From contig CM042091.1 in NCBI GenBank assembly GCA_023512835.1, forward strand, positions 35,292,107 to 35,356,106: a stretch of 64,000 bases of DNA, given 5' to 3'. The stretch's first letter is position 1; every line of letters starts with the position of its first letter. Of this stretch, positions 35,750 through 47,029 are shown piece after piece. This DNA comes from Taxillus chinensis (taxonomy: Eukaryota > Streptophyta > Magnoliopsida > Santalales > Loranthaceae). The notes under the pieces were generated by a model. The model was not told the origin of the DNA. It worked only from the letters and a program-made list of their open reading frames with translations, and did no database searches. Made by a program: the position numbers and the translations under genes.

Positions 35750-36633
35750 TGATAACGTGCATTTTATGCCGTTCTTCTAGTGTTTATTTAGGATGTTTAA
35801 GAGCATGATTAGAGCCTTATTGCTTCATATATCATATATATTTGCTCTAACTCCAAGGAAGATGCTATTTGCAAATACGGCGTTTTAAGGCTGTTTTGGC
35901 AGATTTTGGAGCTCACTTTTGACTTAGTAGATGGCCTCAAACAATTGGCTTGCAAGAACAAACGTTGCTTAGAATGATGTCCTCTACCTACCACAGAAAT
36001 TTTAGAGCATTTGGAGCTGCACGTGAATTCACCCATTTCACGTGCAAGCCTATTTTTGCCTCTCAGGCCTCTACAGGATGCAAGGAAGCTTGGGGAGAAG
36101 TTTGAGCTGATTTGGAGGTGCACATGAATTCACCATATCACGTGCAAATTGACGTGCAGAGATATTTTTGGACCGATCCTATCGTTTTTCCATGCTGATC
36201 ATTTGTTCCTGAAGGCCCAAGTCCAAAAATATCTTTGCACGTGATATGGTGAATTCACGTGTAGCTCCAAATCAGCTCAAACTTCTCCCCAAGCTTCCTT
36301 GCATCTTGTAGAGGCCTGAGAGGCAAAAATAGGCTTGTACGTGAAATGGGTGAATTCACGTGCAGCTCCAAATGCTCTAAAATTTCTGTGGTAGGTAGAG
36401 GACATCATTCTAAGAAACTTTTGTTCTTGCATGCTAATTGTTTGAGGCCATCTACTATGTCAAAAGTGAGCTCCAAAATCTGCCAAAACAGCTTAAAAAT
36501 GCGTGTATTTGCAAATAGCATCTTCCTAGGGGTTAGAGCAAATATATATGATATATGAAGCAATAAGGCTCTAATCATGCTCTTAAACATCCTAAATAAA
36601 CAATAGAATAACGGCATAAAATGCACGTTATCA
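35750..36633. repeat. Head-to-head inverted LTR pair at the end of element C
   Basis: The first about 470 bp of an LTR in plus orientation (35750-36227) are joined to the first about 410 bp of an LTR in minus orientation (36221-36633). The junction shares GTCCAAA (36221-36227), which occurs in both LTR arms at different places. The result is an imperfect palindrome nearly 0.9 kb long with TGATAACG at one end and CGTTATCA at the other. Confidence 0.85.
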
Positions 36634-38178
36634 AATACACCACACTTGAACCATTGCTTGTCCTCAAGCAAAAACATACAAGCATGCAAAAATAAAATAA
36701 ACACGCAGTCAAACGGAAGAAAAATAAAATAACAATCAAGGAGAATCATGGTTTCCTAAGCATGCAACTCTATCATGATGAAATGGGAATTTAAGCATCA
36801 AAATGGGTCATAGCTCAGTTGATTCATGTCCACATCCCTAGTCCAACAACCATGCAATATCACCACTTAAATTTCAGATATGAGCAAGCAATCCATGATA
36901 AAATAGCACCTAGTTTCCCTTTAAGTTCTTACCAAGGATAGACAGCCTCACTCTAATATAATAATTCTCAAGCCCAATACCTATCAATGAACAATGGATG
37001 AAAAACTCTATCTCTACACTCGCAATCAGCTATTGATTAAGTACTTGCCAAGCAATCATGAGAGTTCCCTATTGTGCTCATCAAAGAAAACACACCCTCT
37101 ATTCTACTTTATTTGAACTCACACGCTAGTCTAAACTCAATAAACTCACACTCTATTCTAATAACTGATAAAACAAAATCATGAGCTAAAGAATTGAGCT
37201 CAACACTCTCAAATAAATAAAACTCAGCCAAAGTGGCTACGAATCTAAACAATCACACATAAACATCAAGCCATTGCGGCTTTTATTCTGAATCTATTTC
37301 TTTTCTCTTTTTTTTTAAGTAATAACCTTACAAGGTTGCATTTTATGCCCTCCCTTGATGGATTATTACTCTTTGTTTTTTTTTTGTTTTTTTTTACTCA
37401 CATAACACATAAATAAGACTGATTTTTCTAATGCATACCCCTTGCCATTTTGCTACATAAGGAGAGACAGGAATTCATTGATGTCTCACATCCCATTTTC
37501 CAATTAAGTGATGGCTTTTTCACATTCTATATCACAGCCTTTTCCAATAATATCACACAATAAAGAAAAGAATGCAAAGACAGTCACAGTGACTCGAGGT
37601 CTTGCATCCTAACTAAACACCAAACACTGAGCACTAATAAGTAATCACATGCTTACTTGACTCCTACCATTAAATAACCAATGTTGAATGCAAGATGAGT
37701 AGCAAATCAAACTATTACCCATACCCTAAAATGGCACTCAAAGGCTAAAAGAAGCTGTTCTCATTTTTCATTTCTTTTTCACTCAACTGTAAGGGTTACT
37801 TAGGTCTATCATAGCATTTCATGCTCAGCTAATATTCAAACTCAGCTCCAAAAACATGGTGATATCATTCAAAAGATAAAGACATGATTAAACCAATTCA
37901 GAGCACATTTTAACTACTTTAACACCCTTATCACAACATGATACTAATGTGGCATGAAAATTAAATTTTAAGCCAAAATTGCATACTTAATATCGATGTT
38001 TCCACATGCAAATCGTTCAAGCAAACAACTCAAACAATCATGCAACTAATTTTTTTTTTTTGAAATAAAACATGCAATCACAACATAAAAGACAAGCAAG
38101 TGGCTCAAGTCACTCCCCATACACCACACTTAAAATATGCTATGTCCTCATGGCATGAAATAGGGAGTAGGAAAATAC
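36634..38178 (-). other. Element C conserved 3' noncoding region
   Basis: The same noncoding module in minus orientation, next to the ORF3 stop at 38179. Poly-T tracts (plus strand) are at 37300-37315, 37376-37397 and 38048-38060. No ORF is conserved. Confidence 0.85.
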
Positions 38179-39988
38179 TTACCTCTCAGTTGGCAAGCTG
38201 TAATAATAGATGACATTGGCCACCATTCGTCGCACCTGAGCCACAAAGTCAACCGACGTCTTGCCGCGCACTTCCCAAGTTTCTTTCCCTTGCAGAATAG
38301 CCATCATGTAGTAGCAAGTAAAGATCCCATAGCTAAATTGGTCTGGCTGCTGAGGGATTTCCATTTCGTTGAGGTGAATAAGAGGGAGCTTATCCTGCAA
38401 CAAGCCTTCTTTTTTCATCGCATCCTTGATTCTTTTTATGAGCCCATGAACAAGCCGTCTCTTTCTTCTGGTGAACTCTTCGCCTTGGCTTGGATCATAA
38501 ATCACCGCATGCCCTGCACTCAAATCCACACGCACCAAGACATAATGACGATCAATGTGCACAGGGATCAACACCTCGTGCATACCATGCCAAGGACGGT
38601 GCCCTTCATTCTGCCCATTTATACGCTGGCGCCACACACTTTCAGTCAAAGGTTGCTCATAAAGCTCGCACAGCATAATAGAGGTATACTGGGATAGTGG
38701 GTAATTATGAGGTTCAGCCTCCACAACAAAACGCATAGTCTTGCAAAACAAGTCCACCTCATCTGAATATAGATATTCATCGCCTAAAATCCTTTGAAGG
38801 ACAAACGAGGTGAAGAGATCCATGTCCCTTGCAAATCGAGCCCTTAACACCTGAGAAGTAATGAAGTCTTCAAATGTTGCTTGACTTTCAGCAGATGATA
38901 AGGCTGGATTAATGATTAAATAGATAGGAGGGCCAAGAAGGTCTTCAGGTTCAGCAGGCATGTATGTACCCCAAGAGACAGGATGTATAACAGGCACAAT
39001 AGCCCAGGAAAAGGCTGGAAACTTCACCCCTAGCCTCCTCCTGGCCAGTCCTCCTTCTGCTGGCTCTTTCTCCTCTTGAGGCTGATAGTAGGATGGCCTA
39101 GCTGAAGATTCTGGTTGAGGTGGATCCGCCTGGGCCGGATAAGAAACTTCAGGGGATGGAGAGGGTTCTTCGTCAGATATCTCCACTATAGGAGAACGTT
39201 TTGATGCTTTCCTCTTCCTCAAGGCCTTCCAGATTTTGCCTAGGAGGCCTTTGACTTCTTTGTTGTCCTTCCTCAGGGCTTCCACCTCGCGCTGGGTTCT
39301 AGCATTTGCCTCCTTGAGCTGCTGTGTTTCTTGCCTCCAAGCTTCGGTAGATGCAGCAGGAGGAGCTTCTGGGGCCTCCCATGCTTTGGTTCTAGGTTGT
39401 GAAGTAGCTTCTCGATCTCCAGAGATGAGGGCCATTAATTCTTCAAATTGAGCACTAGTGATGTGCCCATTAGTGACTGCCCAATTGATGACCTCCACTT
39501 CGCTCACCACCTGCCCACTAATGCCTTGAAGGAAATTGAAAATATCTTCTTTGTGTACATTGAACTGCATGTACATGGCAGTGAGTCTGTATAGAGTCTG
39601 CTTCCTTTGATCCAAATGAGGAGAGGTCTCCCTTGCAAAGTCAGTGGATCGCTCTACATGAACACTGTGCCTAGCGGGCTGTGATGGAGGAGGAACATTG
39701 GTTGCCCAATGACCTCTGGTACTTATCCCCAAACCTCCTTCAGCATGCAATACTCTTAACACCCAGTGAGAAGGAAAAGTGATGCTATCCATGGAGGAAA
39801 AATGCAAAGCAGGCATGCTTTGAAATATCAAACACAAAAATCTGCCATTTATCTGCTTTGATGAGTTTTTCTTCCACCATTTAAAAATGGTAGTGGCCCA
39901 ATCCAGATTTAGCATATGATCAATGCTATACATCAACTCCAGGTGTGGCTTAGGCACACTATCTATCCCACTGTCCGAATCAATAAGC
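38179..39988 (-). pseudogene. Element C ORF3, main part: coiled coil and Ulp1/C48-like protease domain
   Basis: An uninterrupted frame of about 600 codons, the longest ORF in the window. In order (from the break with B): YSIDHMLNLDWATTIFKWWK; a helical block SPHLDQRKQTLYRLTAMYMQ; a coiled coil (WRQETQQLKEANARTQREVE); a basic KRKASKRSP patch; a Pro/Ser/Glu-rich linker; then the protease-like domain. Ulp1-family landmarks are the His in IPVHIDRHYVLVRVDL, the Asp in VIYDPSQ, the Gln in EIPQQPDQ and the nucleophile site in QFSYGIFTCYYM, where Cys has become Tyr. The stop at 38179-38181 overlaps a consensus 5' splice site (AGAGGTAAGT). Family members remove SUMO-like tags; the role in a retrotransposon is unknown. 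Split from its N-terminal part by element B. Confidence 0.88.
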
Positions 39989-39993
39989 ATTTC
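39989..39993. repeat. Left target-site duplication of element B (ATTTC)
   Basis: ATTTC is repeated at 46561-46565. With one copy removed, the flanks join as GCATTTCCCTAC, as in the uninterrupted copy of F near 9390. Confidence 0.95.
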
Positions 39994-41494
39994 GATAACG
40001 TGCATTTTATGCCGTTATTCTAGTGTTTATTTAGGATGTTTAAGAGCATGATTAGAGCCTTATTGCTTCATATATCATATATATTTGCTCTAACCCCTAG
40101 GAAGATGCTAGTTGCAAATACATGCGTTTTTAAGGTTGTTTTGGCAGATTTTGGACCTCACTTTTGACATAGTAGATGGCCTCAAACAATTTGCGTGCAA
40201 GAACAAAAGTTTCTTAGAATGATGTCAACTACCTACCACAGAAATTTCAGAGCATTTGGAGCTGAACGTGAATTCACCCAATTCACGTGCAAGCCTATTT
40301 TTGCCTCTCAGGCCTCTACAGGATGCAAGGAAGCTTGGGGAGAAGTTTGAGCTGATTTGGAGGTGCACGTGAATTCACCATATCACGTGCAAATTGGCGT
40401 GCAGAGATATTTTTGGACCGATCCAATCGTTTTTCCATGCCGATCATTTGTTCCTGAAGGCCCAAGTCCAAATTGTGGATGGAAGATAGAATTTTTAATG
40501 TTTCGAGTGTTACTTATCAAAACTACGCCGTTTTGATAAGTGGGCTAGGGTACACACCTCAAGGCCCATCCAAACTCTATAAATAAGAGCTCCACGCCCT
40601 CTGCTATGCATGCCTAACCCCCTACACGTTTTAGAGAGAGAGAGAGGCTCCACGACTTGGAGGTGCTCCTTGACCTAGGAGAGCAGCCGTCGCAGCAGCC
40701 GTCGCGGAATTTGGAGCCTGGATTTGAAGCTTTGCTGTGCGCGTGATCAAGAAGAAGATGTTTAGCTTTTCTGCTATGGTTTTGCTTGTAATCATGCGTG
40801 AGTAGTTCTTTTAATCTAGGGGAGCAATGTAGCCCCCTTGTTGCTTTCTTTGTGTTTATGAATATTTGGGTTTGGATGATTGAGTTTTGCATGTTTTATG
40901 AATCTGTTCTTAATTCTATCTTTGGATGTACACCTTGATATTCTTAGCCCTAGTCTCGGGGCAGATTGAGATTCATAACTTATTTGTGATTGGTGTGATC
41001 ATTATCCTTTTGCAAGTATGATTTATTGGCTTTGCATGTTTGTGTGTTTAGATGACCATTCTGGCATACAACTCTTAAAAGGACCTCAATGACCATTTGT
41101 TGTCCTTGGCTTATGTTTAGCATGTTTTCAATCGGACAACCCTAATATCATGAATCAAGTAGAGATAACATAGGGAGGTGAAATTGTGACCCTAGATGCT
41201 TTTAATCCTTGAATCTTAATCCTAAAATCACTTTACTTTCTTTGTTTGTTCGAAAACCAAATAAAAATTAGATCTTTAGTTTAAAAGAAGAAAACTTTTT
41301 GCCAAGACATTTTATAGAACAAGAGTAATTGGGTGATTTGATTTGAGAACTAGAGAACTAGGTTAATCCCTGTGGGTTCGACCCCTTTCTTGCCGCTTAT
41401 TCTTTTAGTGCAAACTTAGGGAATTTATTATTTTGAAGAGAGATTTAACGACATTAGCTAGCTCTTTTAGAGAGGCTAAAAATCTTGTCTGTCA
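39994..41494 (+). repeat. Element B 5' LTR
   Basis: LTR of 1,501 bp, GATAACG to CTTGTCTGTCA. The first T seen in other copies is C of the target duplication here. The TATA box CTATAAATAA is near 40577. Confidence 0.95.
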
Positions 41495-41497
41495 AAT

Positions 41498-41517
41498 TGG
41501 CGCCGTTGCCGGGGATT
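41498..41517 (+). promoter_or_regulatory. Element B primer-binding site, tRNA-Asp
   Basis: TGGCGCCGTTGCCGGGGAT, a full match to the Asp primer site, 3 bp after the LTR. A T-rich leader follows to about 41715 with no ORF. Confidence 0.95.
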
Positions 41518-41733
41518 CAACGGTTAACTAGTTTTTAAAATCAACATTGAGTGAAATTGTTTGAATTCTGATCTTGGTGTTTTATTTTGTCTTTTAAGTT
41601 CTGTTATTTTTGTTTGCGTTTTTTATTTGTTTATTTTGCATTGTTCGGAGTCCTGGGTGTGTTCTTGTTGTTTTTCAGAACATACATCAAGTGTTTGAGG
41701 TATTGCTAGTTGTGTATGCGATGAGGGGAACTT

Positions 41734-43158
41734 GTGTCCTTTAATCCAGAACTGAATAGCACTCCAATGGATAGACAGTTTGGAGATGAGGAGGAGCTAA
41801 CCATGGAACAATGTTTGGAAAGGATGATCCAATGCAACAAATATTTGTGGGAAAACCAAGGGAGAGATGAGGAGAATTCAATGATGGCAGACCAACATGT
41901 TTATGTTCCAGGCCATGCAGCAGATCAATTTTCATATAGTGCTTGGGATTGCACTGTCTATGATTCTCCCATAAACAGTTATTCATACCAGGAGCCTCCT
42001 TGTTATGGTGGGAGTATTAATGGAGATGGTAGAGAAGTATGGCCAACTTGCACCCAACCTGAGGGTGACTACTATCCACAAGAGCCACCACCTGAGGAGT
42101 TTAATGGTTTCTTCAATGGATATTCTGAGAATAGATGGGTTGGGCAATATCAAGATGAAGGTTACTATGAAGCCCCACTCTATGGCAATTATTGTCCATA
42201 TCAACAACAAGAGTGGCAGCCCCAAGTTGAAGATGAAGAAACCAAGAGAGGCTTTGAATGAAAGGCTAGGAAGTTTGGAGACTACCATAAAAAATGTAGA
42301 GCAATTATTGATGAGTATGGTTCAAAATGCAGATAACGGAGTCTCATCTAACTCCTTTGTTGGTGACACGAGAGATAGAGCCGAAGAGAATTGCAAAGCC
42401 ATCACTCCAACTTTCATGTATCAATCTTTGACATCCGCCTCACAAGAATGGGAGTTTTTCGCTAATAATGATTCTGAAGATGAAGCTCGCATTCTAGATG
42501 GTCAAACCATTAATCTTGCTATAGAACAAGGAGTGGATACAAGGGCAATGGTTCATTATGATGAGGTTGTCCCTCCACCACAATTTAATAGCCCATGTGA
42601 TGTATCCACTTCAACTCTTCCCATGGTTGGAGCTTATGAGGACAATTTTTCCATCCAAGAAGAAGAGGAAGACTTGAATTGTTCGGGGTGTTAGAAGAAC
42701 ATGAGAAACCAATAAATGACAACCCAAGGATGCAGCAACAAATCTTGGATGATGATGCTATAATTCTCATATCTGAAGGCACATCAAACCAAGGTACTCT
42801 TTATGAAGACAAGCTACATGAGCCCACCACTACTATGTTTGCTTTGGACTCATCTTCCCTTATACAAGAGAAGGAAGTGCTTGACAAGGGAGGTAACCAT
42901 GCGTGCATCATGACTACTCCAATTGTGGAGTATGTTGAATTTGTGTTACCATCTCGATGGAATGAGAGGAAGGAGAACCATAAGTTTGTGGAGGTGTCTC
43001 CCTATCAACAATTGAATCAGGAGTTCAAGTGGCTCCCACAGCGGTTCATTCATCCGATTGCTATGGTCTATGAGGCTGCCGAGGTTTACAATGCAAGGAT
43101 GAAAGCCTTTCATACATTGGTTGAGTTTAGTATGACAAAGTCTAGCTACGGACCTTAA
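41734..43158 (+). pseudogene. Element B orphan ORF, gag-derived, two frameshifts
   Basis: Reads from about 41734 (no clear ATG in frame; a TGA lies just upstream) to TAA at 43156. It is rich in Glu, Gln, Tyr and Asn. The middle (ERLGSLETTIKNVEQLLMSM, DNGVSSNSF, ENCKAIT) matches the gag C-terminal block of F/I (ESSMKNIEKSLVSLAQN, ESCKAITLRS), so it derives from gag. The rest (PMDRQFGDEEELTMEQCLER; EYVEFVLPSRWNERKENHKF) I do not recognise. Frame shifts lie near 42240 and 42690; the homologue in A is open across the second site, so the breaks differ between copies. It could be a specialised packaging protein of a parasitic lineage; this is inference. Confidence 0.8.
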
Positions 43159-43315
43159 ATAAAGCGCTTGTTGGGAGGCAACCCAATGTTTATTGCTATG
43201 TTTTATTTTATGTTATTTTCTTTTATTTATTTTATTCAATAAATTGTTTGCAAGCTAACCATTGTGCAGGAGACTTTGCTTCTTTCTTAACTAACCATTT
43301 GCGGGATGAGCAAAT
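43159..43315 (+). other. Post-integrase noncoding motif retained in B
   Basis: Starts TAAATAAAGCGCTTGTTGGG followed by AGGCAACCCAA, the reverse complement of sequence after integrase in F (near 10640-10660) and C (near 47820). It shows that the deletion that made B removed PR to integrase but kept the region just after, up to ATTATTGGGTC, where it jumps to the end of ORF3. Confidence 0.8.
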
Positions 43316-43484
43316 TATTGGGTCAATTCAGTTGTGGGATCTTTGCTTGCTACTACATGATGGCTATTCGCAAGGGAAGGAAACTTGGAAAGTGCGCGGC
43401 GAGACGTCGGTTGACTTTGTGGCTCAGGTGCGACGAATGGTGGCCAATGTCATCTACTATTATAGTGTGCCAAACCAGGGGTAA
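43316..43484 (+). pseudogene. Element B ORF3 remnant (last 55 codons)
   Basis: Begins at QFSCGIFACYYMMAI, keeping the Ulp1-type nucleophile Cys, then a 1-nt deletion (ATTCGCAAGG) and the end AQVRRMVANVIYYYSVPNQG with TAA at 43482 in GGGGTAAGTG. There is no start codon of its own, and it lacks the catalytic His and Asp, so it cannot be a protease. Confidence 0.85.
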
Positions 43485-44358
43485 GTGTTTTTCCTACTCC
43501 CTATTTTATGCCATGAGGACATAGCATATTTTAAGTGTGGTGTATGGGGAGTGACTTGAGCCACTTGTTTGTCCTTTATATTGTGTGATTGCATGTCTTG
43601 TTTTTGTTTAAGTGTTTTTGTTGTCCTTTATTTTTATTTTGCATGATTGTTTGAGTTGTTTGCTTGAATGATTTGCTTGTGGAGGCATGGATATTAAGTA
43701 TGCAATTTTGGCTTAAAATTTAATTTTTATGCCACATTAGTATCATGTTGTAATAAGGGTGTTAAAGTAGTTAAAATGTGCTCTGAATTGGTTTAATCAT
43801 GTCTATATCTTTTGAATGATATCACCATGTTTTTGGAGCTGAGTTTTGAATATTAGCTGAGCATGAAATGCTATGATAGACCTAAGTAACCCTTAAAGTT
43901 GAGTGAAAAAGAAATGAAAAATGAGAAACGACTTCTTTTTAGCCCTTGAGTGACATTTATGGTTTATGGGTAATAGTTTGATTTGCTACTCATCTTGCAT
44001 TCAACATTGGTTATTTAATGGTAGGAGTCAAGTAAGCATGTGATTACTTATTAGTGCTCGGTGTTTGGTGTGTGGAGTTAGGATGCAAGACCTCTAAGTC
44101 ATTGTGGACTGTCTTTGCATTCTTTTCTTTATTTTGTGATATTATTAGAAAAGGCTGTGATATAGAATGTGAAAAAGCCATCACTTAATTGGGAAATGGG
44201 ATGTGAGACATCAATGAATTTGTCTCTCCTTATGTAGCAAAATGGCAAGGGGTATGCATTAGAAAAATCAGTCTTATTTATGTGTTATGTGAGTAAAAAA
44301 AAAGAGAGTGAATAATCCATCAAGGGAGAGCATAAAATGCAACCTTGTAAGGTTATTA

Positions 44359-44420
<62 letters not shown>

Positions 44421-45058
44421 GATTCAGAATACAAGCCACAATGGCATGATGTTTATGTGTGATTGTTTAGATTTGTGAAGCCACATTGGCTGAATTGTGT
44501 TTTGTTTTGAGAGTGTTGAGCTCAATTCTCTGGCTCATGTTTTGTTTATTCAGTTATTAGAATAGAGTGTGAGTTCAAATAAAGTAGAATAGAGAGTGTG
44601 TTTTCTTTGATGAGCACAATAGGGAACTCTCATGATTGCTTGGCAAGTACTTAATCAATAGGCGATGGCGAGTGTAGAGATAGAGTTTTCCATCCATTGT
44701 TCATTGATAGGTATTGGGCTTGAGAATTATTATATTTGAGTGAGGCTGCTTATCCTTGGTAAGGACTTAAAGGGAAACTAGGTGCTATTTTATCATGGAT
44801 TGCTTGCTTATATCCTGAAATTTAAGTGGTGATATTGCATGATTGTTGGACTTAGGATATGGACATGAATGAACTAAGTTATGACTCATTTTGATGCTTA
44901 AATTCCCATTTCATCATGATAGAGTTGCATGCTTAGGAAACCATGATTCTCCTTGATTGTTATTTTATTTTTCTTCCGTTTGACTGCGTGTTTATTTTAT
45001 TTTTGCATGCTTGTATGTTTTTGCTTGAGGACAAGCAATGGTTCAAGTGTGGTGTATT
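43485..45058 (+). other. Element B conserved 3' noncoding region with long poly-A
   Basis: The shared noncoding module. The variable tract after AACCTTGTAAGGTT is an uninterrupted A run of 53 (44362-44414), far longer than in other copies. It ends at TTCAAGTGTGGTGTATT before the LTR. Confidence 0.88.
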
Positions 45059-46560
45059 TGATAACGTGCATTTTATGCCGTTATTCTAGTGTTTATTTAG
45101 GATGTTTAAGAGCATGATTAGAGCCTTATTGCTTCATATATCATATATATTTGCTCTAACCCCTAGGAAGATGCTAGTTGCAAATACATGCGTTTTTAAG
45201 GCTGTTTTGGCAGATTTTGGACCTCACTTTTGACATAGTAGATGGCCTCAAACAATTTGCGTGCAAGAACAAAAGTTTCTTAGAATGATGTCAACTACCT
45301 ACCACAGAAATTTCAGAGCATTTGGAGCTGAACGTGAATTCACCCAATTCACGTGCAAGCCTATTTTTGCCTCTCAGGCCTCCTAGGATGCAAGGAAGCT
45401 TGGGGAGAAGTTTGAGCTGATTTGGAGGTGCACGTGAATTCACCATATCACGTGCAAATTGGCGTGCAGAGATATTTTTGGACCGATCCAATCGTTTTTC
45501 CATGCCGATCATTTGTTCCTGAAGGCCCAAGTCCAAATTGTGGATGGAAGATAGAATTTTTAATGTTTCGAGTGTTACTTATCAAAACTACGCCGTTTTG
45601 ATAAGTGGGCTAGGTACACACCTCAAGGCCCATCCAAACTCTATAAATAAGAGCTCCACGCCCTCTGCTATGCATGCCTAACCCCCCCTACACGTTTTAA
45701 GAGAGAGAGAGAGGCTCCACGACTTGGAGGTGCTCCTTGACCTAGGAGAGCAGACCGTCGCAGCGCCGTCGCGGAATTTGGAGCCTGGATTTGAAGCTTT
45801 GCTGTGCGCGTGATCAAGAAGAAGATGTTTAGCTTTTCTGCTATGGTTTTGCTTGTAATCATGCGTGAGTAGTTCTTTTAATCTAGGGGAGCAATGTAGC
45901 CCCCTTGTTGCTTTCTTTGTGTTTATGAATATTTGGGTTTGGATGATTGAGTTTTGCATGTTTTATGAATCTGTTCTTAATTCTATCTTTGGATGTACAC
46001 CTTGATATTCTTAGCCCTAGTCTGGGGCAGATTGAGATTCATAACTTATTTGTGATTGGTGTGATCATTATCCTTTTGCAAGTATGATTTATTGGCTTTG
46101 CATGTTTGTGTGTTTAGATGACCATTCTGGCATACAACTCTTAAAAGGACCTCAATGACCATTTGTTGTCCTTGGCTTATGTTTAGCATGTTTTCAATCG
46201 GACAACCCTAATATCATGAATCGGTAGAGATAACATAGGGAGGTGAAATTGTGACCCTAGATGCTTTTAATCCTTGAATCTTAATCCTAAAATCACTTTA
46301 CTTTCTTTGTTTGTTCGGAAAACCAAATAAAAATTAGATCTTTAGTTTAAAAGAAGAAAACTTTTTGCCAAGACATTTTATAGAACAAGAGTAATTGGGT
46401 GATTTGATTTGAGAACTAGAGAACTAGGTTAATCCCTGTGGGTTCGACCCCTTTCTTCTTGCTTATTCTTTTAGTGCAAACTTAGGGAATTTATTATTTT
46501 GAAGAGAGATTTAACGACATTAGCTAGCTCTTTTAGAGAGGCTAAAAATCTTGTCTGTCA
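45059..46560 (+). repeat. Element B 3' LTR
   Basis: LTR of 1,502 bp, TGATAACG to CTTGTCTGTCA. About nine small differences from 39994-41494; most fall at CAG/CTG triplets, for example ATCAAGTAG (41155) against ATCGGTAG (46220) where A has ATCAGTAG. Confidence 0.95.
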
Positions 46561-46565
46561 ATTTC

Positions 46566-47029
46566 CCTACCAGGTAAGCTAGGCATCTAAATCTTCCAGC
46601 AAAACCATTCTTGGTATACTACCTTCTACTTTGAAATTTTCTAACATAGTTGCATGCAGTACCAAATTCTCCTAGGCTTAGCTGAGGAAGGCTATCACTG
46701 GGTGCAGGGAGGTTAAAGCAATGTCTAATAATTTCAGGGGTAATCCTGACATAAACCCCTTGCACAACCCCTATTAGTTCATCCTCACTCCCAGAGATAG
46801 ATGCATAAAATTCTTGTAGGGCAGAATAGGAAATAGCTGGCTGGGCAGATACTAACCTTTGTAATCCCAGATTTTGAATTTTAAGAGCCACTTCTCTAGC
46901 CCATCACAGCTCTGAAGCCTTCAAAGTCTGCATATCAAGAGCATGCCCCAAGAGTATCTCCTCCTCAGGTTGGCTATCAGCACTAGGTGAGTGCACCTCC
47001 TCCTGGCCAGTCCTCCTTGTGTGCACCAT
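46566..47029 (-). pseudogene. Element C ORF3, N-terminal part (putative plant transposon protein-like domain)
   Basis: The start ATG at 47029 lies 116 bp downstream of TATATAAAG. After a Glu-rich leader (GQEEVHSPSADSQPEEEILL) there is one stop (GAGCTGTGATGG near 46908), then ALKIQNLGLQRLVSAQPAIS, LQEFYASISG, GVYVRITPEIIRHCFNLP and EFGTACNYVRKF. The EFYA...VRI.PEIIRHCFNLP pattern resembles the 'putative plant transposon protein' family found in plant retroelements, function unknown. It continues through FAGRFRCLAYLVGK directly into 39988 once element B is set aside. Confidence 0.8.

Larger units (their letters stand above)
39994..46560 (+). mobile_element. Element B: non-autonomous Athila-type element with orphan gag-derived ORF
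   Basis: 6,567 bp with two nearly identical LTRs, tRNA-Asp primer site, one gag-related ORF, a post-integrase noncoding motif, the last 55 or so codons of ORF3, the 3' noncoding region and the 3' LTR. Protease, RT, RNase H and integrase are absent, so it must have moved with proteins of a relative such as F or C. The sharp target duplication and the very similar LTRs mark it as one of the youngest insertions here. Confidence 0.93.

Noticed and set aside
36221..36633. Reading the inverted LTR pair as a DNA transposon with long terminal inverted repeats
   Set aside because: Both arms are LTR U3 sequence of the local family and one arm continues directly into element C; no transposase or independent target duplication is seen.
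41498..41517. Possible tRNA-Asp gene
   Set aside because: Only the 18-20 nt complementary to the tRNA 3' end are present, next to an LTR; it is a primer-binding site.
44362..44414. Poly-A tail of a LINE or processed pseudogene
   Set aside because: It lies at the same position as the variable A-rich tract in all family copies, with no non-LTR sequence upstream and no target duplication.
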